Shown here: one piece after another, positions 16,993-24,372 of the stretch
How positions within the stretch are numbered: position 1 is the stretch's first letter
How the letters are laid out: every line of letters starts with the position of its first letter
NCBI GenBank assembly: GCA_009886115.1
Contig: VFJJ01000051.1
Coordinates: 1-64,000 of the forward strand
Origin: Actinomycetota bacterium
Lineage (GTDB): Bacteria > Actinomycetota > Acidimicrobiia > IMCC26256 > VFJJ01
Length of the DNA stretch: 64,000 bases
Direction: 5' to 3'
Translations under genes and position numbers: made by a program
The notes under the pieces: model-generated
Told to the model about the DNA's origin: nothing
The model's database searches: none
Seen by the model: the letters and a program-made list of their open reading frames with translations, nothing else

Positions 16993-18420
16993 TCAACCCG
17001 CGAACACGTACTCCTTGGCGAAGGGTGACTCGACGACCTCCTGCAGGGCCAGGAGGTTCCGGTCGGTCTTGGCCGGGTCGAACCTGAAGATCGCGCTCTC
17101 GATCGGCGGCACCCGCTCGTCGGGCGGGCCGTAGGTGTAGTTCCCGGCCAGGCCCTCGAAGTCGACCTCACCGAGCTGCTGGACGGCGTTCACGAGCCCT
17201 TCGTGGCTCAGGTCACCCAGGGCGACGGCCTTCTCGAGCGCGGCGTGGGCCGCCAGGGTTGCCGTGTAGCCGGTGAGCAGGAACGTGCTCGGCGCTGCTC
17301 CGTCCCCGTACTTCTCGACCCGGTCGAGGAAGTTCTTCATGCCCGGGATCTCCGGATCGCCGAACTCGCCGCCGTCTCCCACGAGATAGAAGTTGGCGAA
17401 CGCGGCGCCGTTGTCGCCGCCGGCGAGCAACGACAGGAAGCTCGGCAGCGTGCCGATGAAGACGGGCTCGAAACCGAGTGACCGGGCTCCGGTCATGAGG
17501 CCGGTCTGCTCCCTCGGCGTCGACACCGAGAACACCACTTCGCAGCCTGCGTCGGCGAGCTCGGTCACCTGGGCGGTGAAGTCGGTGTCGCCTGAGTTGT
17601 ACGTGGTGTCGGCTGCGAACTCGAAGCCGTACTTCTCGGCGGCGAACTCCAGCCCGGTCAGGCCCGACTCGCCGTACGAATCGTTCTGCGCGAACGTGCA
17701 CGCGGTCTGGCCCGCCCCCTCGAGGTTGGTCTGCCAGAACTCGACGCCGTTGATCATCTCGATCTCGTACGGAGCCGAGTACGGGAGGAAGTTCGGGTTG
17801 CGCACCCACTCCCCGGCCAACGAGCCGGGGATGGCGAGGATGTTGTCCTCGACGAGGAACTCGGCCATGGCCTTGGTCACCGGCGTTCCCAGGATGTTGG
17901 TGAACATCACCACGTCACCCTTGATCTGCTGGTACGCCTGCACCGCGACCGGCGCCTCGTTCTTGGAGTCGGCGACCTTGATCTCGACCTTGTACTTGCC
18001 CGCGATGCCGCCGAGCTCCTCGTTCACGAAGTCCCAGTACGTCTGGGCACCCACGAGCAGGTCGGTGCCCACGAAGGCCAGGGGCCCGGTCTGGTCGAGC
18101 ACCGCACCCACGGTGATCGTCTCGCCATCGAAACCGTCGACCTCTTCAGGATCGCCGACCGGGGCCGGCACCGTGGTCGTGGCGTCAGGTGGGGGTTCGG
18201 TGCTCTCGGTCGAATCGCCGCTCGTCGTGGTGTCACCCGGGCCCGCCGTGGTCGCGGCCGTCGTGTCGCCGCTCGGGGCTGTGGTTTCACCGGTGGCCGG
18301 AGTCGTCGCGTCGTCATCGTCGTCGCCGCACGCGGCAGCGACGAGACCGAGCGCCAGGAGTCCGGCGACGAGACGCACGAGTCGCCGTGTCCGAGCGGGG
18401 TGGTGCACGTGCTGGTTCAT
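16993..18420 (-). CDS. branched-chain amino acid-type ABC transporter substrate-binding lipoprotein
   Basis: Lipid-anchored periplasmic-binding-type receptor (type I fold, LivJ/LivK family) of the adjacent importer. The signal peptide ends in a lipobox with the acylated C31 (VAAAC), followed by an Asp run and a Thr/Ser/Gly/Asp linker to ~90, then the two-lobe binding domain from ITVGAVLDQTGPLAFVG. The 475 residues include a longer linker than usual. I chose the ATG at 18420 because GGGAGAG precedes it and upstream in-frame codons lack a signal peptide. Ligands of this family range from amino acids to urea and aromatic or acyl compounds; the downstream CoA enzymes suggest a carbon source catabolised as a CoA thioester. 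Confidence 0.92.
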   Translation of the reverse strand: MNQHVHHPARTRRLVRLVAGLLALGLVAAACGDDDDDATTPATGETTAPSGDTTAATTAGPGDTTTSGDSTESTEPPPDATTTVPAPVGDPEEVDGFDGETITVGAVLDQTGPLAFVGTDLLVGAQTYWDFVNEELGGIAGKYKVEIKVADSKNEAPVAVQAYQQIKGDVVMFTNILGTPVTKAMAEFLVEDNILAIPGSLAGEWVRNPNFLPYSAPYEIEMINGVEFWQTNLEGAGQTACTFAQNDSYGESGLTGLEFAAEKYGFEFAADTTYNSGDTDFTAQVTELADAGCEVVFSVSTPREQTGLMTGARSLGFEPVFIGTLPSFLSLLAGGDNGAAFANFYLVGDGGEFGDPEIPGMKNFLDRVEKYGDGAAPSTFLLTGYTATLAAHAALEKAVALGDLSHEGLVNAVQQLGEVDFEGLAGNYTYGPPDERVPPIESAIFRFDPAKTDRNLLALQEVVESPFAKEYVFAG

Positions 18421-18460
18421 GATTCGCTCTCCCATGGTGTGAGCCGGGCGACGCATCGCC

Positions 18461-19537
18461 TCAGGGCGTCGACCGGGCGGTACGGAAACGGGCCTTGGCC
18501 CGCAGCCACAGGGCAGCGAGGCCCCGGGGCTCGAACAACAGGAACACGATCAGGAGAGCTCCGAAGAGCATCTCGTTGAACGCCGCGATCGACACGATGC
18601 CGCCCTCGCCCTTGACCTCGTAGAGGAACGGCAGCTTGTCGCTGTACTTCTCGACGATCTCGGGCAACGGACCGAGGAACAACGCTCCGAGGACCGCTCC
18701 CGACACCATACCCACGCCGCCGACGATGATGATGGCGACGTACTGGATCGACAGGAAGATGTTCCAGCTCGTCGGGCCCACGAACTGCTGCTGCACACCC
18801 AGCATGGCCCCGGCCATGGCCGCCATCGAGCTCGAGATCACGAAGGCGCCGATCTTGTACCGCGGCAACGAGATGCCGACCACCTCGGCGGCGACGTCGC
18901 GGTCGCGAACCGCCTGCAGGGCCCGACCCGGACGCGAGCGCACGATGTTGGCCGACACCAGGACGAACAGGCCGGCGAGGATCCACACGAGGTAGTAGAG
19001 ACCCTGCAGCTCGCTGAAGTCCTTGCCCGGTATCGAGAAACTCCGGAAATCGGTGAACCCCAACGAGAGCTCGGCCTGGCTCGTGGACGTGCCGTTGGTG
19101 CCGCCGGTGACCCGATCCCAGTTCTCGAAGATGTGGATGCCGATGAACACCAGGCCCAACGTGACCACGACGAGGTAGTTGCCCTTGAGCCGTAACGCGA
19201 AGGGGCCGACGATGCCACCGATGACGCCGCCGATCACTCCCGCGGCCAGGAGCCACAGCGGCAGGGGCCAGCCCCGGGCGGCGCCGAGGTACGCGGCGGT
19301 GTACGCGCCGCACCCGAGGAAGAACGCGTGCCCGAGCGACACCTGGCCGGTGAAACCGGTGAGCACGTTGAGCCCCACCGCTCCCATGGCGAAGATGCCG
19401 GCCGACACGAGCACGGTCATCCAGAAGTCGCCACTCACGACGAAGGGCACGAGAACACCGACCGCGACGACGAGCCCGATCGAGACGCGCGAGAAGCGTG
19501 TGGGAAGCAGTCGGAGTGCCGTGTCGTCGGTGGCCAT
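18461..19537 (-). CDS. livM: branched-chain-type ABC transporter permease LivM
   Basis: A 358-residue inner-membrane permease with about nine or ten hydrophobic segments; the LTGFTGQVSLGHAFF signature near residue 60 is typical of LivM. It forms the channel with LivH. The ATG at 19537 shares one base with the livH stop (TGATG), so the two are translated in tandem. In-frame codons upstream of this ATG lie within livH in another frame and are not credible. The specific substrate cannot be read from the permease. Confidence 0.92.
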   Translation of the reverse strand: MATDDTALRLLPTRFSRVSIGLVVAVGVLVPFVVSGDFWMTVLVSAGIFAMGAVGLNVLTGFTGQVSLGHAFFLGCGAYTAAYLGAARGWPLPLWLLAAGVIGGVIGGIVGPFALRLKGNYLVVVTLGLVFIGIHIFENWDRVTGGTNGTSTSQAELSLGFTDFRSFSIPGKDFSELQGLYYLVWILAGLFVLVSANIVRSRPGRALQAVRDRDVAAEVVGISLPRYKIGAFVISSSMAAMAGAMLGVQQQFVGPTSWNIFLSIQYVAIIIVGGVGMVSGAVLGALFLGPLPEIVEKYSDKLPFLYEVKGEGGIVSIAAFNEMLFGALLIVFLLFEPRGLAALWLRAKARFRTARSTP

Positions 19538-20430
19538 CACACTCGCTCCACGGCGCGGCTGCCGAACAGGCCCGTCGGCTTGAGCACCAGGATCGCGATC
19601 ATCACGACGAAGGGCATCACCGAGTGGAACCCCTGGCCCAGCCACTCGGCGTTGGGCTCGATGTAGCCGGTGGTCATGACCTCGGTGACACCGATGACCA
19701 CGCCACCGACGATTGCGCCGAGCGGCGAGTCGAGGCCGCCCAGGATCATCGCCGGGAAGGCCCGCAACGCCGAGAAGCTCAGCGTGGAGTTGACCGATGC
19801 CGAGTCGGCGCCGAGCATGACGCCGGCCACCACGGCCACGACGCCAGCGATGGCCCACGAGATGGCGAACACGCGAGCGACGCTGATCCCCTGAGCCAGG
19901 GCGGCCTCCTGGTCGATCGCCGCGGCCCGCATGGCAACGCCCCATGCACTGAAGCGGAAGAACAGGAAGAACCCGAGCACCACGATCGCAGCGAAGAGCA
20001 CGGTGAAGAACCGCACCTGGGTGATGACGACCCCACCGAGCTCCCACTGGTCGGTGCCCCAGGGATCGTCGAGGAGCACCTCGGTGCTCCAGATCGACTG
20101 CTGCACCTGTTGGATCAGGATCAACAGGCCGAGGGTGACCATGATCACGGTGAACGCCGGCTGGCCCACGAGCTTGCGCAGCACGAGTCGTTCGAGGATC
20201 ACCGCCAGGATTGCCATGGTCGCCATGGCCATCAGCATCGCCACGATGAACGGCAGGTCCCAGGTGACCGAGTAGTTGTACGTGAGGTACGCGCCGAGCA
20301 GCACGAAGCCGCCGTGAGCGAAGTTGATCGTGCCCGTCGACTTGAACACCACCACGAAACCCAGCGCCACCAAGGCGTAGATCGACCCGAGCGCCGTGCC
20401 GGCGACGAGCAGGTTCAGGAACTTGTCCAT
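19537..20430 (-). CDS. livH: branched-chain-type ABC transporter permease LivH
   Basis: A 297-residue permease, partner of LivM. It starts MDKFLNLLVAGTALGSIYAL and has the family stretch GTINFAHGGFVLLGAYL near residue 34, plus about eight membrane segments. It begins four bases after the livG stop and ends overlapping livM. Its length is normal for LivH. Together with livG, livF and the lipoprotein it makes a complete importer. Confidence 0.93.
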   Translation of the reverse strand: MDKFLNLLVAGTALGSIYALVALGFVVVFKSTGTINFAHGGFVLLGAYLTYNYSVTWDLPFIVAMLMAMATMAILAVILERLVLRKLVGQPAFTVIMVTLGLLILIQQVQQSIWSTEVLLDDPWGTDQWELGGVVITQVRFFTVLFAAIVVLGFFLFFRFSAWGVAMRAAAIDQEAALAQGISVARVFAISWAIAGVVAVVAGVMLGADSASVNSTLSFSALRAFPAMILGGLDSPLGAIVGGVVIGVTEVMTTGYIEPNAEWLGQGFHSVMPFVVMIAILVLKPTGLFGSRAVERV

Positions 20431-20434
20431 GGCA

Positions 20435-21196
20435 TCAGCTCGCTTCGCCGAGATAGGCGCGGATCACGTTGGGGTCGTTGGCGATCTGCTCCGGAGTGCC
20501 GACGGCGATCACCTGGCCGAACTCCAGGACCAGGAGCCGATCGGCCAGGTCCATCACGAAATGCATGTCGTGCTCGACGAGGACCATCGCCACCCCCAGC
20601 TCGTCACGGATGTCGAGGATGTAGCGGGCCATGCCTTCGGTCTCCTCGAGGTTCATCCCGGCCACCGGCTCGTCGAGCAACAGCACCTTGGGGTCCATGG
20701 CCAGGGCCCGTCCGAGCTCGATGCGCTTCTGGATCCCGTAGGGCAGGGTGCCGATGGGCTGACGGCGGTAGGGGGTGAGCTCGAGGAGCTCGACGATCTC
20801 CTCGCAGCGACGGCGGTGCACGATCTCCTCACGCTTGGCTCGCCCCACCCAGAGTGCCCCGGCGATGAACCCCGTCTTCATGAGGTGGTGCCGGCCGAGC
20901 ATCAGGTTCGAGATCACGTCGAGATTCGAGAACAGGGCAAGATTCTGGAACGTTCGGGCAATCCCGAGCGAAGCGATCTTCGACGGCGGAAGGCCCGTGA
21001 GCTCAAGACCCTCGAGCTTGATCGAGCCTCTCGGCTCGTACACCCCGTTGAGGCAGTTGAAGATCGAGGTCTTGCCCGCGCCGTTGGGACCGATGACCGC
21101 GAACAGCTCACCCGCCTCGACATCGAAGGTGACGTCGGAGATCGCTCGCACGCCGCCGAAGCTGAGGGAGATCTCGCGGACCTCGAGCAGGCTCAT
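20435..21196 (-). CDS. livG: branched-chain-type ABC transporter ATP-binding protein LivG
   Basis: A 253-residue ATPase subunit. Walker A is GPNGAGKT (about 37-44), the signature is the LivG-specific LPYGIQKR in place of LSGGQ, Walker B is VLLLDEP, followed by the switch His (VEHDM). It overlaps the livF stop by four bases (ATGA), so expression is coupled. All catalytic residues are present. Confidence 0.95.
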   Translation of the reverse strand: MSLLEVREISLSFGGVRAISDVTFDVEAGELFAVIGPNGAGKTSIFNCLNGVYEPRGSIKLEGLELTGLPPSKIASLGIARTFQNLALFSNLDVISNLMLGRHHLMKTGFIAGALWVGRAKREEIVHRRRCEEIVELLELTPYRRQPIGTLPYGIQKRIELGRALAMDPKVLLLDEPVAGMNLEETEGMARYILDIRDELGVAMVLVEHDMHFVMDLADRLLVLEFGQVIAVGTPEQIANDPNVIRAYLGEAS

Positions 21197-22056
21197 GCGT
21201 CGCCCACCTGTGCAGCACCAGCACGTGCAGCCGCCGCCGCGTTCGTCGCCTTGTAGTGCTCGCGGGCGTCGCGGTACGACCGGCGTCCGGCGGTTCCCAT
21301 GCCCAGATAGAGGTCCTTGATCTTCTCGTCGTTGCGCAACTCGTCGGCCGAGCCCTCGCGCGCCACCCGGCCGTTCTCGAGCACCACGGCCCGGTGCGCG
21401 ATCGACAGCGCCATCGAGGCGTTCTGCTCGACCAGGAGCACGCTCGTGCCTTCCGCGTTGATGTCGACGATGATCTGGCGGATCTGCTCGACGACCATCG
21501 GGGCCAGGCCCAGCGAGGGCTCATCGAGCACGAGGAGCCGAGGTTGGGCCATGAGCGCCCTGCCGATGGCCACCATCTGCTGCTCGCCCCCCGAGAAGAA
21601 CCCGGCCCGCTGGCCTCGACGCTCGGCGATCTTCGGGAACCAGCCCATGACCTTGGCATGCGTGGCTGCCGTCGCCGCCTTGTCCCGAACGGTGAAGCCG
21701 CCGGTGCGGAGGTTCTCGTCGACGGTGAGCTCACCGAAGATCCGCCGACCTTCCATGACCTGCGCTATGCCCGCCCTGACGATGGCGGTCGACGACTGCC
21801 CGTCGATCCGACGCCCGTCGAGCACGATCTGGCCTCGCGTGATCTTCGCCCGGTGCACGGGCAGCAGCCCGGTGACGGCCCGCAAGAGGGTGGTCTTGCC
21901 CGCCCCGTTGGCGCCGAGGATCGCCACGATGGAGCCCCGCGCGACCTCGAGCGACACGCCGCTCAGGCCCACGATCACATCCTGGTAACGCACCTCGAGA
22001 TCGTCGACCCGGAGGATCGGCTCGGTCGTCGCGTCGTCGTCAGCGTGTTCCACCAT
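21193..22056 (-). CDS. livF: branched-chain-type ABC transporter ATP-binding protein LivF
   Basis: The second ATPase, 287 residues. Walker A is GANGAGKT, the signature is FSGGEQQM, Walker B is LVLDEP and the switch is VEQN. A C-terminal Ala-rich extension of ~35 residues exceeds the usual ~235-residue LivF. It is the first gene of the seven-gene liv/CoA-enzyme run. Directly before its ATG the minus strand has eight G residues, which act as a poor Shine-Dalgarno and are a slippage-prone homopolymer. Confidence 0.94.
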   Translation of the reverse strand: MVEHADDDATTEPILRVDDLEVRYQDVIVGLSGVSLEVARGSIVAILGANGAGKTTLLRAVTGLLPVHRAKITRGQIVLDGRRIDGQSSTAIVRAGIAQVMEGRRIFGELTVDENLRTGGFTVRDKAATAATHAKVMGWFPKIAERRGQRAGFFSGGEQQMVAIGRALMAQPRLLVLDEPSLGLAPMVVEQIRQIIVDINAEGTSVLLVEQNASMALSIAHRAVVLENGRVAREGSADELRNDEKIKDLYLGMGTAGRRSYRDAREHYKATNAAAAARAGAAQVGDA

Positions 22057-22064
22057 CCCCCCCC
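22057..22064 (-). repeat. G8 homopolymer abutting the livF start codon
   Basis: Eight C on the plus strand (G8 on the coding strand) lie immediately next to the livF ATG. A TTACCAT stretch about 30 bases upstream (22086-22091 is TACCAT on the minus strand) may be the -10 of the unit. Confidence 0.6.
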
Positions 22065-22152
22065 AAAGAGACTGGCAGTTCGACCATGGTAACCCGCATC
22101 GTCGCCGTATGGGTGGGTGGCACGATCGGCGTCGAACTGCTGCCGTTCGCGC

Positions 22153-22947
22153 CTAGAGGTCGAGCATGGCATCGAGACCCAGCGTGAGTCCTGGGCGCGA
22201 CATCACCTGACGGACGGCCAGCAACACGCCAGGCATGAACGACGTGCGGTCGTAGCTGTCGTGGCGGATCGAGAGCGTCTGGCCGGCCGTACCGAGCAGA
22301 ACCTCCTCGTGAGCCACCATCCCTCGCAATCGCACGGAGTGGACCCGGATCCCCCCTGCGCCTTCGCCGCCTCGAGCGCCTTCCAGGACGTACGTGGTCG
22401 TGGGATCGGCCGCCCACGCAGACGACGCCGCGGCCATGCGTTCGGCGGTCATCATGGCCGTGCCCGACGGAGCGTCGATCTTGGCGTCGTGGTGAAGCTC
22501 GATGATCTCGGCCGTCTCGAAGAACGGCGCCGCCAGCTCGGCGAAGCGCATCAACAAGATCGCGCCGATGGCGAAGTTGGGTGCGATCACGGCGTTGCAC
22601 GGTGCCTGGCTGAACAACGCGGTGAGCTCGGCGATGTCGGTGGCACTGAAGCCGGTCGTGCCGACCACGGCGTGGATTCCCTGCTCGGCGAGCCACGTCA
22701 AGTTGTCGCGCGCTGCGTCGAGCTCGGTGAAGTCGATGGCCACCTGCACTCCAGCGGCGATGAACGCGTCACGGCGCCCGCTGATCTCGAGCCCCGTTCC
22801 GCTGATGCCGAGCTGATGGATGTCGATGCCGGCATGGTACGGATCGACGGCGGCCACCAACTCGACGTCGTCGGCCTCGCTCACAGCCTGGCAGACCGTC
22901 GAACCCATGCGGCCACCAGCTCCGAGAACTCCGACCCGTATCACCAT
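22153..22947 (-). CDS. dapB: 4-hydroxy-tetrahydrodipicolinate reductase
   Basis: NAD(P)H-dependent reductase of lysine/diaminopimelate synthesis. The Rossmann motif GVLGAGGRMG is at residues 6-15. The central GTTGF and the C-terminal substrate loop ELHHDAKIDAPSGTA are intact, and the 264-residue length is slightly long. The ATG at 22947 is preceded six bases upstream by TAGCCT, so it looks leaderless with its own promoter although it follows the M16 peptidase. The usual partner dapA is not in the window. Confidence 0.95.
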   Translation of the reverse strand: MVIRVGVLGAGGRMGSTVCQAVSEADDVELVAAVDPYHAGIDIHQLGISGTGLEISGRRDAFIAAGVQVAIDFTELDAARDNLTWLAEQGIHAVVGTTGFSATDIAELTALFSQAPCNAVIAPNFAIGAILLMRFAELAAPFFETAEIIELHHDAKIDAPSGTAMMTAERMAAASSAWAADPTTTYVLEGARGGEGAGGIRVHSVRLRGMVAHEEVLLGTAGQTLSIRHDSYDRTSFMPGVLLAVRQVMSRPGLTLGLDAMLDL

Positions 22948-22953
22948 CGGCGG

Positions 22954-22959
22954 AGGCTA
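22954..22959 (-). promoter_or_regulatory. -10 element TAGCCT of leaderless dapB
   Basis: The minus strand reads TAGCCT, six bases (CCGCCG), then the dapB ATG. Confidence 0.6.
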
Positions 22960-22994
22960 CCCGCTGCTGTCACGATGCTCTCAGGCGATCGTGC

Positions 22995-24260
22995 TCAGGC
23001 GACGCGATCGGCGAAGGCGTCCTCGGTGAACGGCCCGACGACAGCCAGCACCGGCGATGAACCAACGAAGAGGCGCTCGACCACCCGGCCGATGTCGTCG
23101 AGGCTGACCGCGTCGAACTCCGCGACCATCTCGTCGATCGACGGCAGCTCGCCCAGGGTCAGCTCGCTGCGCCCCAATCGCGTCATCCGCGACGACGAGC
23201 TCTCGAGTCCCAACGCGATGCCACCCTTCATGGAGCCCTTGGCGTTGGCCAGCTCCCGGGCCGTGATCGAGCCGTCGCGTACGAGACGGTCGACCTCGAC
23301 GCCGATGAGGTCGAGCACCTGGCTGGCTTGGTCGGGCGACGTGCCCGCATAGATGGCGAGCGCGCCGGTCTCGACGTACGCCGCCCGGTAGGAGTACACC
23401 GAGTACGCCAGCCCGCGCTTCTCGCGGATCTCCTGGAAGAGCCTCGACGCCATACCCCCGCCGAGCACGTGGTTCAGCAACGAGATGGCGTGACGGTCGA
23501 CATCGGTCCGGGAGACGCACGGGACGCCCCACACGATGTGGGCCTGCTCGGTCGGGCGCTCGTACACGTACAACCGTCGAGGCTCGGCCAGCGCCGGCAG
23601 CTCTCGGTCGGGACGATCTCCGACCACGCCCCGCTGACCGGCGACGACCCGCTCGACGAACGCGTCGTGATCGAGACGGCCGGCCGCCGCCACGACGATC
23701 GAGCGGGGTCGGTAGTGCGCGCCGTGGTAGTCGGCGATGGTCGACCGGTCCATACCCTCAATCGTGTCCTCGGTGCCGAGCACCTCGCGGCCCAAGGGGT
23801 GCGACGGGTAGAGGGCTTCCGCGAAGAGCTCGTGAACGAGATCGTCGGGCGTGTCGTCACGCATGTGGATCTCTTCGAGGATGACCTGGCGCTCCGACTC
23901 GATCTCGTCCGGGCGAAAAGCCGGGGCCCAGATGATGTCGGAGAGGATGTCGAGCGCCATCTCGAGGCTCTCGTCGAGCACGCGCACGTAGAACGCCGTG
24001 TACTCCTTGGTGGTGAAGGCGTTCATCTCCCCACCCACCGACTCGACCGCCTCCGCGATCTCGAGCGCCGTACGCGTCTCGGTCCCCTTGAACAACAGAT
24101 GCTCGAGGAAGTGCGACGCCCCCTGCTCGGCCGGGGCCTCGTCGCGCGATCCCGCATCGACCCAAAAGCCGACCGACACCGACCGCAGCTCGGGCATGGC
24201 CTCGGTGACGACCCGCAGGCCGTCACCGAGCACCGAACGTCGCACCGCGTCGGTCGTCAC
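22995..24260 (-). CDS. M16 family zinc metallopeptidase
   Basis: Pitrilysin/insulinase-family protein of the mitochondrial-processing-peptidase type, 421 residues. The inverted zinc motif HFLEH is at residues 50-54 and the C-terminal inactive repeat is present, as in bacterial single-chain halves that dimerise. In Actinobacteria and Firmicutes this gene follows pnp, as here (112 bases after the pnp stop). The GTG at 24260 has neither a clear Shine-Dalgarno nor a close TANNNT, so the exact start is uncertain. The protein substrate is unknown. Confidence 0.9.
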   Translation of the reverse strand: MTTDAVRRSVLGDGLRVVTEAMPELRSVSVGFWVDAGSRDEAPAEQGASHFLEHLLFKGTETRTALEIAEAVESVGGEMNAFTTKEYTAFYVRVLDESLEMALDILSDIIWAPAFRPDEIESERQVILEEIHMRDDTPDDLVHELFAEALYPSHPLGREVLGTEDTIEGMDRSTIADYHGAHYRPRSIVVAAAGRLDHDAFVERVVAGQRGVVGDRPDRELPALAEPRRLYVYERPTEQAHIVWGVPCVSRTDVDRHAISLLNHVLGGGMASRLFQEIREKRGLAYSVYSYRAAYVETGALAIYAGTSPDQASQVLDLIGVEVDRLVRDGSITARELANAKGSMKGGIALGLESSSSRMTRLGRSELTLGELPSIDEMVAEFDAVSLDDIGRVVERLFVGSSPVLAVVGPFTEDAFADRVA

Positions 24261-24372
24261 GAGTGAGCACCGATGTCGACGAGCCAGAGCACCGGGACGA
24301 CGACCCGTTGGTCGTCACCCGGCGCGAAATCCCTGACATCCCACGCTGTGGTCACGAAGGGAGCCGAAGCCG

